IMG/VR virus record: IMGVR_UViG_3300046010_001404
Coordinates: 1 to 31,202 of that record
Strand: one strand, 5' to 3'
From: a virus
Length of the DNA: 31,202 nt
Part shown: in pieces, positions 20,798 to 28,885 of the stretch
How positions within the stretch are numbered: position 1 is the first letter of the stretch
Layout: every line of letters starts with the position of its first letter
Program-made: the position numbers and the translations under genes
The notes under the pieces: generated by a model
The model's database searches: none
What the model was told of the DNA's origin: nothing
Seen by the model: the letters and a program-made list of their open reading frames with translations, nothing else

Positions 20798-21466
20798 ATG
20801 AATGTAGAAATAGATGTACCTTCTAAATTAAGTGACCTTACTCTTGAGCAGTATCAGGTATTTATGCGTTTAGTTGATAAGGAAGATTCGGATGAGTTTA
20901 TTCATCAAAAGATGATTGCTATATTTTGCAAGATTAAACTATCTCAAGTAGTTTACTTTAATGCTGGTTCAATAAATGAAACGGTTGATCATCTGAATGG
21001 AATGTTTGACGCTGAAAAGAAATTCATTCATAGATTTGAATTAGGCGGTAAGGAGTTTGGATTCATTCCCAGTTTAGAAGACATGAGCTTTGGCGAGTAC
21101 ATTGACCTTGAAACTAATATAGGTGATTGGGATACTGTGCATAAAGCTATGGCAGTAATGTTTAGACCAATCGTAAAGACTAAAGGTGATAAGTATGAGA
21201 TTGAACCATATGAAGGAACAGCTACTTACTCTGAGGTTATGCTATACGCTCCGCTTGATGTTGTAATGGGTGCAATGGTTTTTTTTTACAGTTTAAGCAA
21301 CGAATTACTGATGGCTACCCTTCACTCTTTGGAGGTGGACACGCTGAAGATGGTTACTCGGAAGAAGAACAATTTAACAAAGCATGGGGATGGTATCAGT
21401 CAATCTATGCAATCGCTAGAGGAAACCTTCAAGACTTTGAGAGGGTTACAGGGCTTAGGCTTTTAG
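20798..21466 (+). CDS. Tail assembly chaperone, zero-frame product (G-like)
   Basis: 222 residues. MNVEIDVPSKLSDLTLEQYQ at the start, FIPSLEDMSFGEYIDLET (about 89-106), AMAVMFRPIV (about 115-124), YEGTATYSEVMLYAPLDVVM (about 134-153) and then VFFYSLSNELLMAT. This is a layout I know from tail assembly chaperone-like genes of Bacteroidota phages. In many tailed phages this gene makes a short and a frameshifted long product that coat the tape measure. Here nine Ts at 21279-21287 lie at residues 161-163, followed by a coding -1 frame. The zero-frame end past the slip (about 59 residues) has lower complexity than the rest. Confidence 0.72.
   Translation: MNVEIDVPSKLSDLTLEQYQVFMRLVDKEDSDEFIHQKMIAIFCKIKLSQVVYFNAGSINETVDHLNGMFDAEKKFIHRFELGGKEFGFIPSLEDMSFGEYIDLETNIGDWDTVHKAMAVMFRPIVKTKGDKYEIEPYEGTATYSEVMLYAPLDVVMGAMVFFYSLSNELLMATLHSLEVDTLKMVTRKKNNLTKHGDGISQSMQSLEETFKTLRGLQGLGF
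21280..21286 (+). promoter_or_regulatory. Probable -1 frameshift slippery site
   Basis: Zero frame reads GTT TTT TTT TAC, so T-TTT-TTT at 21280-21286 fits the X-XXY-YYZ slip rule; it is part of nine Ts (21279-21287). A -1 slip gives a fusion of 249 residues (163 + 86). Confidence 0.75.
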
Positions 21467-21546
21467 CTTGTTTAAACTTCTTAGTATTTGAAGAACAAAA
21501 GAATAAATTAGAGATAAAACGATTAAAGAAAAGAAATGTTAACTAA
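21286..21546 (+). CDS. Frameshifted C-terminal domain of the tail assembly chaperone (T-like)
   Basis: In the -1 frame the DNA is open from 21259 to the stop at 21544-21546 and has no ATG, GTG or TTG start of its own before the T-run. It encodes SEEEQFNKAWGWYQSIYAIA, RGNLQDFERVTGLRLLACLN and FLVFEEQKNKLEIKRLKKR, a pattern with 'W-G-W-Y-x-x-I-Y-x-L-A-x-G', 'F-x-x-V-T' and a final charged helix that I recall as a chaperone domain in Bacteroidota phages. It overlaps the next gene by 11 bases. So it is most likely made as a fusion with the first 163 residues of the 20798 gene. Confidence 0.72.
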   Translation, partial: LQFKQRITDGYPSLFGGGHAEDGYSEEEQFNKAWGWYQSIYAIARGNLQDFERVTGLRLLACLNFLVFEEQKNKLEIKRLKKRNVN

Positions 21547-22042
21547 TGTAGAGGATGAGTTAAATGCTTTTAGAAAGCACGTTATTACTGAGGCAAGGAA
21601 AAACTTGACACGTAATAAAAAGAACGCATCTAAGACACTTTACAATGAGATGAGTAGCTTTCTCAAAGTTAGCAAGAACAGTTTTGAGTTAGCTTTTTTA
21701 ATGCCTATTTATGGCGAGTTTCAAGATAAGGGAGTTAGCGGTAAGAAAAAGAAATATGACACACCATTTAGTTATAAAAATAAGATGCCACCTTCAGATG
21801 TATTTGAAGCGTGGATTAAAAGAAAAGGAATAAAGGGTAGAGATAAGAGAGGAAGATTCATTACCAATAAATCATTAAGTTATTTGATTGCAAGGTCAGT
21901 CTTTAACAATGGAATCAAACCTAGCCTTTTTTTTACCCGACCTTTTGAGTTAGCTTATAAAAGATTAGGTGATGATGTTATACAAGCATTCGGTTTAGAT
22001 ATAGATAAGTTTTTAGAATACACTTTAAAGAAATATGATTAA
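21536..22042 (+). CDS. Tail/neck protein, HK97 gp10-like
   Basis: 168 residues, basic. ARKNLTRNKKNASKTLYNEM, then LAFLMPIYGEFQDKGVSGKK and SYLIARSVFNNGIKPSLFFT near residues 110-145 fit the gp10-like tail-component layout ('YG-x-F-x-D-x-G' followed by 'FF-x-P-F'). The product would be part of neck or tail tube completion. It overlaps the frameshift ORF by 11 bases upstream, and its stop shares a base with the next start (22042). Confidence 0.6.
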   Translation: MLTNVEDELNAFRKHVITEARKNLTRNKKNASKTLYNEMSSFLKVSKNSFELAFLMPIYGEFQDKGVSGKKKKYDTPFSYKNKMPPSDVFEAWIKRKGIKGRDKRGRFITNKSLSYLIARSVFNNGIKPSLFFTRPFELAYKRLGDDVIQAFGLDIDKFLEYTLKKYD

Positions 22043-23076
22043 TGGCACTACAAAAATTATTTGCACGTTCACCTAGAAGCGTATTAGTTACGGGAGTTGC
22101 TAACGATTCAGTAAGATGTGATTTATACATATGGAATGATCCAGCTACTATACCAGCTACTCCAACATTAACACTAAGCAAACCTGTACCTTCTACATTA
22201 GCTACAACTGTTTTTTTTAATATATCTCCTTATGTAAGAAATTACATTACACATACTGCATTTGTTGAAATAGCATCTCAGGCTGTTGTACCTGTTGCTA
22301 ACTATTGCTACTGTACTGCTAAAACTTATTTAAATAATACGCTTGTAGAAACAACTGAGTTTATATGCTTCGATGGTTACGGTTATTTTGATGAGGCTTC
22401 TAATCCATCTTTAAGTAATGTGTTAATGACACCTAACGAGTTCTACGTTAAGGAGAATGACAATAGTGGTAGTGTATCAGTATTTGTTAATTCACTTACT
22501 ACACTTGAAGCTAGATATACACAACTAGGAACGGGAGCAACAACTAACGTAGCTTTGTCAGGAGTAGTTAAGCAAGTACCAATGGTGCATACTTCTTACA
22601 TCGCAACAGGTAACACCTTAAAAATATTTAATACATCAGGATCAGTTACATTAGCAATATTTACATTTACTACTCAATGCGAACCTAGATACACTCCAGT
22701 AGAATGTGACTTTGTAAATAAGTTTGGAATGTGGCAACGTTTAATATTCTTTAAGGCTAAGCGTAACAACATAGAAGTTAGTGGCACAGATTGGAGGTTA
22801 ATGCCTGAGACACCAATATACAACACTACTGTAGGTTACGATAAAGTAATGAATATTAACGGTAAGGAAACTGTAAAACTTAATACTGGGTGGGTTGAAG
22901 AAAATGTGTCTGAGGCAATACAACAGTTAATGTTATCTGAGGTTATATTATTAGATAATAAGCCCGTTAAGATGAAGACTAAAACTATTGAGAAAGTTAA
23001 GAAGATTAACGATAAAATGATTAACTATTCAATGGAGTTTGAATTTGCAAACGATATTATAAACAACGTTATGTAA
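22042..23076 (+). CDS. Tail protein, 344 aa
   Basis: 344 residues, largely beta. The N-terminal half has immunoglobulin-like strands (TTVFFNISPYVRNYI, CFDGYGYFDEASNPSL). The C-terminal half is more conserved in type: FVNKFGMWQRLIFFKAKRNN, then GKETVKLNTGWVEENVSEAI and YSMEFEFANDIINNV. These motifs fit a distal tail or baseplate-type protein that I recall from Bacteroidota phages. It is coupled by single-base stop/start overlap to the next, larger tail gene. Exact place in the tail is unknown. Confidence 0.65.
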   Translation: MALQKLFARSPRSVLVTGVANDSVRCDLYIWNDPATIPATPTLTLSKPVPSTLATTVFFNISPYVRNYITHTAFVEIASQAVVPVANYCYCTAKTYLNNTLVETTEFICFDGYGYFDEASNPSLSNVLMTPNEFYVKENDNSGSVSVFVNSLTTLEARYTQLGTGATTNVALSGVVKQVPMVHTSYIATGNTLKIFNTSGSVTLAIFTFTTQCEPRYTPVECDFVNKFGMWQRLIFFKAKRNNIEVSGTDWRLMPETPIYNTTVGYDKVMNINGKETVKLNTGWVEENVSEAIQQLMLSEVILLDNKPVKMKTKTIEKVKKINDKMINYSMEFEFANDIINNVM

Positions 23077-25433
23077 TGCGGAGTGTACAGATATACGTAG
23101 AGGATAAGGTACTAGATTTATTCAGTGATGAACAAATTGTAGTCAACTCAACTGTTCAAAATATTACTGATATCGGCAAGGTATTTACTGACTTTTCTCA
23201 AACGTTTACTATTCCATGTTCAGACCGTAATAATCAAATATTTGAGTTCTATTTTCAGAATGATTTAGATGGTGTTATTGACCACAACCGTAGACGAGAT
23301 TCAAGAATAGAGATAGACCACATTCCATTTAGAACAGGCAAGATACAATTAGAAAAGTCTGAAACTAAATCTACCAATGGAGAAAGCTATACAGTTTCAT
23401 TCTACGGTGATGTTGTAAATATTAAAGACTTAGTTGCTGATGATAAGCTTGGTGATTTAGACTATGACACTTTAGATCATACTTATTCAGGTGCTGAAAT
23501 TGAAGCAAGAATAGAAACTGATTTCAATACAACTGATTACAATGTGCGCTGGCCATTAATAAGCTCTAGTCGAGTTTGGCAATATGGTAGTGCTGATGCT
23601 AGAGATATTAGTTTAAACACATCACCAATAGATTTTAGTGAGTTATTTCCAGCTGTTAGAGTTAAATCTATTCTTGAACTTATAGCTACTCAATACGGTT
23701 TAACATTTACAGGTTCATTCTTAAATACTAAACAGTTTAGACACGCTTACTTGTGGTATAAGAATAAAGAAACATTCCAATTCTTTACTAGAGGTAGAGC
23801 TGTAAGGTTTGGTGAGTCTGGAGTTAGTACAGATATACTTTACAATAATAAAGTACAGTATAGTTATGTTTCACCACCTTCTTTAGTAGTTGCTCCTTAT
23901 GATACTGCCTTATCTATAAAACACTTTACATCAGTTCAAATAAATACAGCTTCGACTATTGATTATTACTTAGATGTTTATGATAATAACGTCTATCAAT
24001 TTAGTCAATTAGGTAACGGTACTCAAATATTTAATATTATATTAGAAAATAATACTATTGGTTTAAACAGGTCGCTATCTTTTAAATTACGTTCAACAGC
24101 TTCAATGACTTTTACTGATATTGTAACTTATGAGTTACGTTATAGGCTTATTGAGAATGGAGCATTATTTTCTGTTAGTTTTACTGATACTTATACAGAT
24201 AGTTCAGACACATCTATAACTACAACAGCTACAACAGATCTAGCTTTCTTAGCTCCTGACATGAAGATAATAGATTTCATTAATGGATTAGTTAACACAT
24301 TTAATTTAACTGTTACAAGTTCTGGTTTAACTACATTTAAAATTGAACCATTAGATGTATTTTACAATAGTGGTATTGATTGGGACATCACAGAATACAC
24401 TTCATTTGATACTATTACTTACGATAGGCCTAAGCTGTACAACAACATTAATTTTAAATGGCAACCTTCACAGTCATTTATGAATCGTGAGTTTTTTGAT
24501 TTGTTCAAGCGTGAGTACTCAGACCTATCCGCTAACTTTGGTTATGATGGTGGTGACTATACTATTCAGTTACCATTTGAAACGCCTTTACATTCTAAGT
24601 TTACAAATACCAATTTACAAGTAGGTTATTGTTTAGGGACTGAACCTGAATATAAGAACTATGTGCCTAAGCCTACGCTTTTGTATATGTATGATTACCA
24701 AGATGTAAATATTTCATTCTATTTTGATAACGGTACTACGGTAAATCAGATAACTGGTTATGTACCATTTGGTCAAGATATGAACTTTGCTCAGGAAGAT
24801 TATACTTTGAACTTTGGTAGTGAGTATAGTTCGTTAAGTTTAGATGTTGTTAACAATACTTTGTACAGAGAGTACTATGAAAGTTACCTACTGAATCTTT
24901 ACAATTTAAAAACTAGAATCGTAACTGTTAAAGGTAATTTTCCATTGAATGAAATGACTTCTATTCGATTGAATGATAACATGATTATTAGAGATAAGAA
25001 GTACTTGATTAATGACATGAAACAGAACTTAGTAACTGGTGATGTTGAATTAGTATTGATTAGTAATTGGAGGGAAGCACAAGATTACAACCAATCGTTT
25101 GAGATTAGTTGCGCAGCTCAAACTTTAAATGTTGCGTTTAGTTTATCACCTGATACAACAATAACAATCGGTACACCTTTAGAAACTCAATTTGCTACAC
25201 CTGATGATACTACTCCAGTAGGTGAACAAACAGTTGTATTTACTTGTACTGCAAATAGTGGATTAGCTAGGACAAATACATTTCCATTAACAATAGTTGT
25301 TCGTGGTATAACCTTACCTACTCAATACATAACTATACAACAAGATCGTTGTAGAGTACCTAGAATACTTGAAGGTAGTGGGTTTACAAATCAACGAGTA
25401 ACTGAGAATGTACAAATAAGAGTTTCAGAATGA
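23076..25433 (+). CDS. Large tail/baseplate-like protein, 785 aa
   Basis: 785 residues, beta-rich. The first part VQIYVEDKVLDLFSDEQIVV, GKVFTDFSQTFTIPCSDRNN and FRTGKIQLEKSETK (about 1-110) match a conserved N-terminus of distal tail proteins in these phages. A central region includes PDMKIIDFINGLVNTFNLTV (about 390-410), the type of segment found in tail hub proteins. A C-terminal Ig-like domain (about 680-785) with CAAQTLNVAFSLSPDTTITI could be surface-exposed. It is the largest protein in the genome and lies before the tape measure, so a tail-tip or hub role is likely. Confidence 0.68.
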   Translation: MRSVQIYVEDKVLDLFSDEQIVVNSTVQNITDIGKVFTDFSQTFTIPCSDRNNQIFEFYFQNDLDGVIDHNRRRDSRIEIDHIPFRTGKIQLEKSETKSTNGESYTVSFYGDVVNIKDLVADDKLGDLDYDTLDHTYSGAEIEARIETDFNTTDYNVRWPLISSSRVWQYGSADARDISLNTSPIDFSELFPAVRVKSILELIATQYGLTFTGSFLNTKQFRHAYLWYKNKETFQFFTRGRAVRFGESGVSTDILYNNKVQYSYVSPPSLVVAPYDTALSIKHFTSVQINTASTIDYYLDVYDNNVYQFSQLGNGTQIFNIILENNTIGLNRSLSFKLRSTASMTFTDIVTYELRYRLIENGALFSVSFTDTYTDSSDTSITTTATTDLAFLAPDMKIIDFINGLVNTFNLTVTSSGLTTFKIEPLDVFYNSGIDWDITEYTSFDTITYDRPKLYNNINFKWQPSQSFMNREFFDLFKREYSDLSANFGYDGGDYTIQLPFETPLHSKFTNTNLQVGYCLGTEPEYKNYVPKPTLLYMYDYQDVNISFYFDNGTTVNQITGYVPFGQDMNFAQEDYTLNFGSEYSSLSLDVVNNTLYREYYESYLLNLYNLKTRIVTVKGNFPLNEMTSIRLNDNMIIRDKKYLINDMKQNLVTGDVELVLISNWREAQDYNQSFEISCAAQTLNVAFSLSPDTTITIGTPLETQFATPDDTTPVGEQTVVFTCTANSGLARTNTFPLTIVVRGITLPTQYITIQQDRCRVPRILEGSGFTNQRVTENVQIRVSE

Positions 25434-25585
25434 TAAAGAATATTATAGATATGCTAGGCACATCAAAGTTTCACGCTACAAGTGAATCTATTGAGATTGC
25501 AAAAGGTAGGTACAAAATACCTAAAACATTTAAAGAGATGGTTAAACAAATAATTCGTGAGCAGCTATGGAAAAGAAAACAATAA
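25430..25585 (+). CDS. Small protein before the tape measure, 51 aa
   Basis: ATG at 25430 shares ATGA with the stop of the large tail gene, and the stop at 25583-25585 lies 19 bases inside the tape-measure gene. The 51 residues (MIKNIIDMLGTSKFHATSES, then GRYKIPKTFKEMVKQIIREQ) are mixed helix and strand. Both joints are coupled, so it is likely real; function unknown. Confidence 0.6.
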   Translation: MIKNIIDMLGTSKFHATSESIEIAKGRYKIPKTFKEMVKQIIREQLWKRKQ

Positions 25586-27450
25586 TAGTTGACGTTAATA
25601 CGGATGATGGAGTAAAGTCACTAAATAGATTAGAGGCTTCATTTGAGGATGTTTACGGTGAGGTTCAACCATTAACAGGTAGGATTGGTGAATTAGAAGA
25701 CCAACTATATGAAATGGCTTCGGCTGGTCAGCAAGGCACACAAGAGTTCACTCAGTTAGCTGCGCAGATTGGTAAGATGAAGAAAGTCATCGTTGATGTT
25801 GATATGGCGGTTGATGGTATGAGTGGAACAATGTCACAAAAGTTAGGCGGTTCTATTCAGGGTTTATCAGGTGGCTTTGAACTTGCTCAAGGTGTCATGG
25901 GTGCGTTTGGTGCTGAGAGTGCAAAGGTAGAAGAAGCTTTACTTAAGGTTAACTCAGCTATGGCAATAGCTCAAGGTGTTCAATCGGTAAGGGAATCTAT
26001 ACCAGCTTTCAAGGCATTAAATGCTGTGTTAATGTCTAACCCAATTGGTTTAATAGTAACAGCGTTTATTGCTCTAAGTGCTGCTGCGATGTACTTTGCT
26101 ACTAAGGCTAACGCTGAGGTCATTGATGCCTTCAATAAGTCAAAGGCAGCTAGTGAAACTTATCGTAAGCAATTAGAAAAGACTGCTCAAGAACAGAATA
26201 AAATAAACGATAAGATACTAAAAGATTTAGATCGTGAAGCCGCTAGACGTATTGCGATGGGTGAAGATGCGTCTAAAGTACAACGAGAAATTAACGCTGA
26301 AAAGATTAAGACTTTAGAGATTTCACTAGAGCAAGATAAGGCAGAGGTAAGGATATTAAACAGCGAGAAAGAAAAGTTAAAGGCTTCACAACAGCAGACT
26401 AAAGAAAAACTACAACAACAAATACTTGCAGCTAAACAAGCAATTATAGATGATAAGATTGGAGTGTTTCAATCACTTAATATTAAGAAAATTGGTGACG
26501 CTTTAACTCAGATAAAAGAGATTGACAAAGAAACTGAGAAACAACTACAGGCAACCAATGCTCAACTTACTTTACGCAACCAAGAAATAGAAGCGAGTGA
26601 AGATGCAATTGATTCATTAAAGACTTCACAACTTTCTTTGAATGATGCAGAATCAAAAGGCAGCGAGGATAAGGCTAGACAAAAAGCAGCTGAATTAGCT
26701 GATGAGAAAAAGTTTTTAGAAGAAATGAATCAGGCTGTTTTAGATTCAAATCAAAAAAGTATAAATGATAGATTAGCTGCTGAAAAAGCATTAGATGACC
26801 AAATAAAAGCATTAGGTGAACAAGCCTTACTTGATTTAGGTGAAAATTTAGATAAACAAGCGTTAATAGAAGAAGAAGCACGTGAGAAAAAAGCAGCAGC
26901 AGAAAAGGCATCAGCGGATAAAGCTAAGGCATTAAAAAAAGAACAAATAGACGCTGAGTTAAACATGGCTAAAACAGCACTTGGTACACTTGGTGAAATT
27001 GCTGATTTGTTTGCTGGAGATTCTGAAGCTTCACAAAAGAAAGCGTTTAATGTAAAGAAAGCTGCTGCAATAGCTACTACAACAATTGAAACATATCAAG
27101 CGGCTCAATCAGCTTACGCTTCACAGATGGCTATAACAACTCCTGATGCTCCAATACGTGCTGCTATTGCTGCTGGTATAGCTATTGCTCAAGGACTTGT
27201 TAGAGTGGCAAGTATATCTAAAACTAAATTTCAAGGTGGTGGCGGTGGCGCATCAGGTGGCGGTGGAGGCGGTGGTGGTGCTGTTCCTTCAGCAAGTACA
27301 CCAGCTAACTTTAACATAGTAGGTAACTCAAACACTAATCAGTTGATGGAAGGGTTACAGAATAACCCTGTTAAAACATATGTAGTAAGTGGTGATGTTA
27401 CAAGCGCACAGTCACTAGATAGAAACCAAATTAAAACAGCAACCTTATAA
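25567..27450 (+). CDS. Tape measure protein
   Basis: 627 residues. Long helical coiled-coil stretches (about 200-430, with repeats such as QTKEKLQQQILAAKQAIIDD), a hydrophobic pair of segments at about 155-178 (LMSNPIGLIVTAFIALSAAA), a glycine-only loop near 555-575 (GGGGGASGGGGGGGG), and the end NNPVKTYVVSGDVTSAQSLD typical for tape measures of Bacteroidota phages. At 0.15 nm per residue it implies a tail near 94 nm. The protein sets tail length and enters the host envelope on infection. It lies 4 kb downstream of its probable chaperone and is followed by a terminator. Confidence 0.88.
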   Translation: MEKKTIIVDVNTDDGVKSLNRLEASFEDVYGEVQPLTGRIGELEDQLYEMASAGQQGTQEFTQLAAQIGKMKKVIVDVDMAVDGMSGTMSQKLGGSIQGLSGGFELAQGVMGAFGAESAKVEEALLKVNSAMAIAQGVQSVRESIPAFKALNAVLMSNPIGLIVTAFIALSAAAMYFATKANAEVIDAFNKSKAASETYRKQLEKTAQEQNKINDKILKDLDREAARRIAMGEDASKVQREINAEKIKTLEISLEQDKAEVRILNSEKEKLKASQQQTKEKLQQQILAAKQAIIDDKIGVFQSLNIKKIGDALTQIKEIDKETEKQLQATNAQLTLRNQEIEASEDAIDSLKTSQLSLNDAESKGSEDKARQKAAELADEKKFLEEMNQAVLDSNQKSINDRLAAEKALDDQIKALGEQALLDLGENLDKQALIEEEAREKKAAAEKASADKAKALKKEQIDAELNMAKTALGTLGEIADLFAGDSEASQKKAFNVKKAAAIATTTIETYQAAQSAYASQMAITTPDAPIRAAIAAGIAIAQGLVRVASISKTKFQGGGGGASGGGGGGGGAVPSASTPANFNIVGNSNTNQLMEGLQNNPVKTYVVSGDVTSAQSLDRNQIKTATL

Positions 27451-27454
27451 ATAG

Positions 27455-27489
27455 AAAACCCTAACTTAATCGGTTAGGGTTTTTTTGTT
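27455..27489. terminator. Bidirectional terminator between tape measure and moron
   Basis: AAAACCCTAAC (27455-27465) pairs with GTTAGGGTTTT (27473-27483), followed by Ts to 27486 on the plus strand. On the minus strand the same stem is followed by TTTTC. It ends tape-measure transcription and the minus-strand gene at 27466-27699. Confidence 0.88.
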
Positions 27490-27699
27490 AGGTATGAATA
27501 CTTTTATTTCATAACAATACTTACTAATAACCTCACCACCTTTATATGTTATTTCTTTTTCAAGGTGATTATTAAGGTCTTTAGCTAGTATTGGTTCGCT
27601 ATAAACTTCTTGCATCCAATAATCAATCCCAAACAAGAAACTTTTTCTACTATAACGAACATTTGTAACAACTTGGTAATAGACTCCTTCTTGTATCAT
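27466..27699 (-). CDS. Minus-strand moron gene, 77 aa
   Basis: The only gene I find on the minus strand. ATG on the minus strand at 27699, giving 77 residues (MIQEGVYYQVVTNVRYSRKS, then EKEITYKGGEVISKYCYEIK). A longer ORF from 27729 would include the -7 element, so the shorter start is right. It has an exact flavobacterial promoter (27716-27744) and ends in the stem of a bidirectional terminator. A single gene with its own promoter and terminator, facing against the late operon, is a moron. No membrane segment or signal peptide; function unknown. Host-fitness or superinfection roles are common for morons. Confidence 0.72.
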   Translation of the reverse strand: MIQEGVYYQVVTNVRYSRKSFLFGIDYWMQEVYSEPILAKDLNNHLEKEITYKGGEVISKYCYEIKVFIPNKKTLTD

Positions 27700-27715
27700 A
27701 TCTTTTAGTTTTCTC

Positions 27716-27744
27716 CAAATATACAACATTCTACTAATTTACAA
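27716..27744 (-). promoter_or_regulatory. Promoter of the minus-strand moron
   Basis: On the minus strand TTG (27744-27742), 18 bases, TATATTTG (27723-27716): exact match to TTG-N17-23-TAnnTTTG. Start of transcription near 27712, about 13 bases before the ATG at 27699. Confidence 0.78.
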
Positions 27745-27773
27745 CAGTTAGGTAGTAAAATAGTTATTTAGTT

Positions 27774-28721
27774 ATGGAAAAAATACAAGAAATTGAGTTA
27801 ACAATAAAATCAGCAGATGATGGAGTATTTGCTATTTCATTAGTTGACCAACCAGCAATAGAAGAAAACTTTGTTGCCTTAGCTGCTCAAGATGTTGAGT
27901 TTAAAGTAGTCGATGAAGAAAGACGTATTGTAGTTGGTTTTGCTTTAGTTCCTGAAAAACGAATACTTCGTTTAATGGGTGGTAAGAAGTTTAACATCTA
28001 CTTTACTAAAGAAACAGTTGCACAAGCTGCTGAGGACTTTATGAAGAAAATGATGTTAAAGAAATTTACAACGGATCATGAAGAAAAGGTAGATGGAATT
28101 ACAGTTATCGAATCTTGGGTTGTAGAAGATGCTAAGCATGACAAATCTAATCTTTACGGACTAGGTGCTAAAGGTGGCGAATGGGTGTTGATGTCTAAAA
28201 TTGACAATAATGAAGTTTGGGATGAAGTGAAAGCTGGTAAGTTTAAAGGATATAGTATAGAGGCTCGTTTTGATGGGTTTGAACAATTACAAAGTAAAAA
28301 TAAGGAAACAATGGAAGAACAAATTATTAAAGAATTGAATGCGGTGTTGTCTAGTCAGAAGGTTGAGTTATCATTAATAGATGATGTTGTTAGTTTGCAA
28401 AAAATGGTTAAAGAAAGAATAACACTTCTAGATAAAGCAACAATTGAAATAAATAAAACTGTTGATTTAAAAGATAAATTAATTTCATTAGCAAAAACAA
28501 CTTTAACGGTAATAAATTCAAATTCTAATGAGGTTAACATACTTTTAAAACAAATAACTCAAGCAGAAGGTGATTTATTTAAAATTGCACGTGAATTAAA
28601 TTTAAATGTACGTGAAATACCTGAAATGAAATTATTGTTAGAGTTAAAAAATGAAATGACTAATAAGGTTAAAAATGAATTATCAGGAAAGACAAAATTA
28701 GTAGAAGATATTATTAAATAA
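27774..28721 (+). CDS. XkdF-like prohead protease with C-terminal scaffold part
   Basis: 315 residues. The N-terminal ~170 residues match the XkdF/S78_2 putative serine protease type: GVFAISLVDQPAIEENFVAL, VVGFALVPEKRILRL, FTTDHEEKVDGITVIESWVV, AKHDKSNLYGLGAKGGEWVL and GKFKGYSIEARFDGFEQ. The rest (about 180-315) is a helical, charged domain that looks like a scaffold. An in-frame ATG at 28311 (MEEQIIKEL) could be an internal start for a 136-residue scaffold alone, as lambda Nu3 is nested in C. It lies after the moron and before the head genes. I see no consensus promoter on the plus strand just upstream. Confidence 0.8.
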   Translation: MEKIQEIELTIKSADDGVFAISLVDQPAIEENFVALAAQDVEFKVVDEERRIVVGFALVPEKRILRLMGGKKFNIYFTKETVAQAAEDFMKKMMLKKFTTDHEEKVDGITVIESWVVEDAKHDKSNLYGLGAKGGEWVLMSKIDNNEVWDEVKAGKFKGYSIEARFDGFEQLQSKNKETMEEQIIKELNAVLSSQKVELSLIDDVVSLQKMVKERITLLDKATIEINKTVDLKDKLISLAKTTLTVINSNSNEVNILLKQITQAEGDLFKIARELNLNVREIPEMKLLLELKNEMTNKVKNELSGKTKLVEDIIK

Positions 28722-28731
28722 CATTTAACCC

Positions 28732-28848
28732 ATGCCAAAAATAATTAAACCAAAACTTAAAGACTATCTAAAGAAGTCAGGCGGTGAGGGCGTAGGCTCT
28801 TTAGTAGGAGGTCACACAAGTACTATTACTCAGATAGTAAGAAGTTGA
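28732..28848 (+). CDS. Small conserved-looking protein, 38 aa
   Basis: ATG at 28732, ten bases after the protease gene stop, coding for 38 residues (MPKIIKPKLKDYLKKSGGEG, then VGSLVGGHTSTITQIVRS). The basic N-terminus and Gly-rich 'GG-E-G-V-G...GGHTSTIT' suggest a real gene with a defined motif. It sits in the 164-base gap between the two scaffold-related genes. Function unknown. Confidence 0.55.
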   Translation: MPKIIKPKLKDYLKKSGGEGVGSLVGGHTSTITQIVRS

Positions 28849-28885
28849 ATTTACAACAGAATATAAATAAATAAGTTAAACAATT

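Noticed and set aside
21279-21287. T9 run as a sequencing error that breaks one gene
   Set aside because: Zero frame continues for 59 residues and the -1 frame has its own good protein signature and overlaps the next gene; programmed slip explains both, but raw reads were not seen.
26675-26966. Minus-strand ORFs opposite the tape measure
   Set aside because: Low-complexity Leu/Phe/Ser-rich translations caused by Lys/Glu/Ala-rich codons on the plus strand.
27700-27729. Upstream start of the minus-strand moron at 27729
   Set aside because: The added residues would be coded by the -7 promoter element itself, so the transcript cannot contain them.
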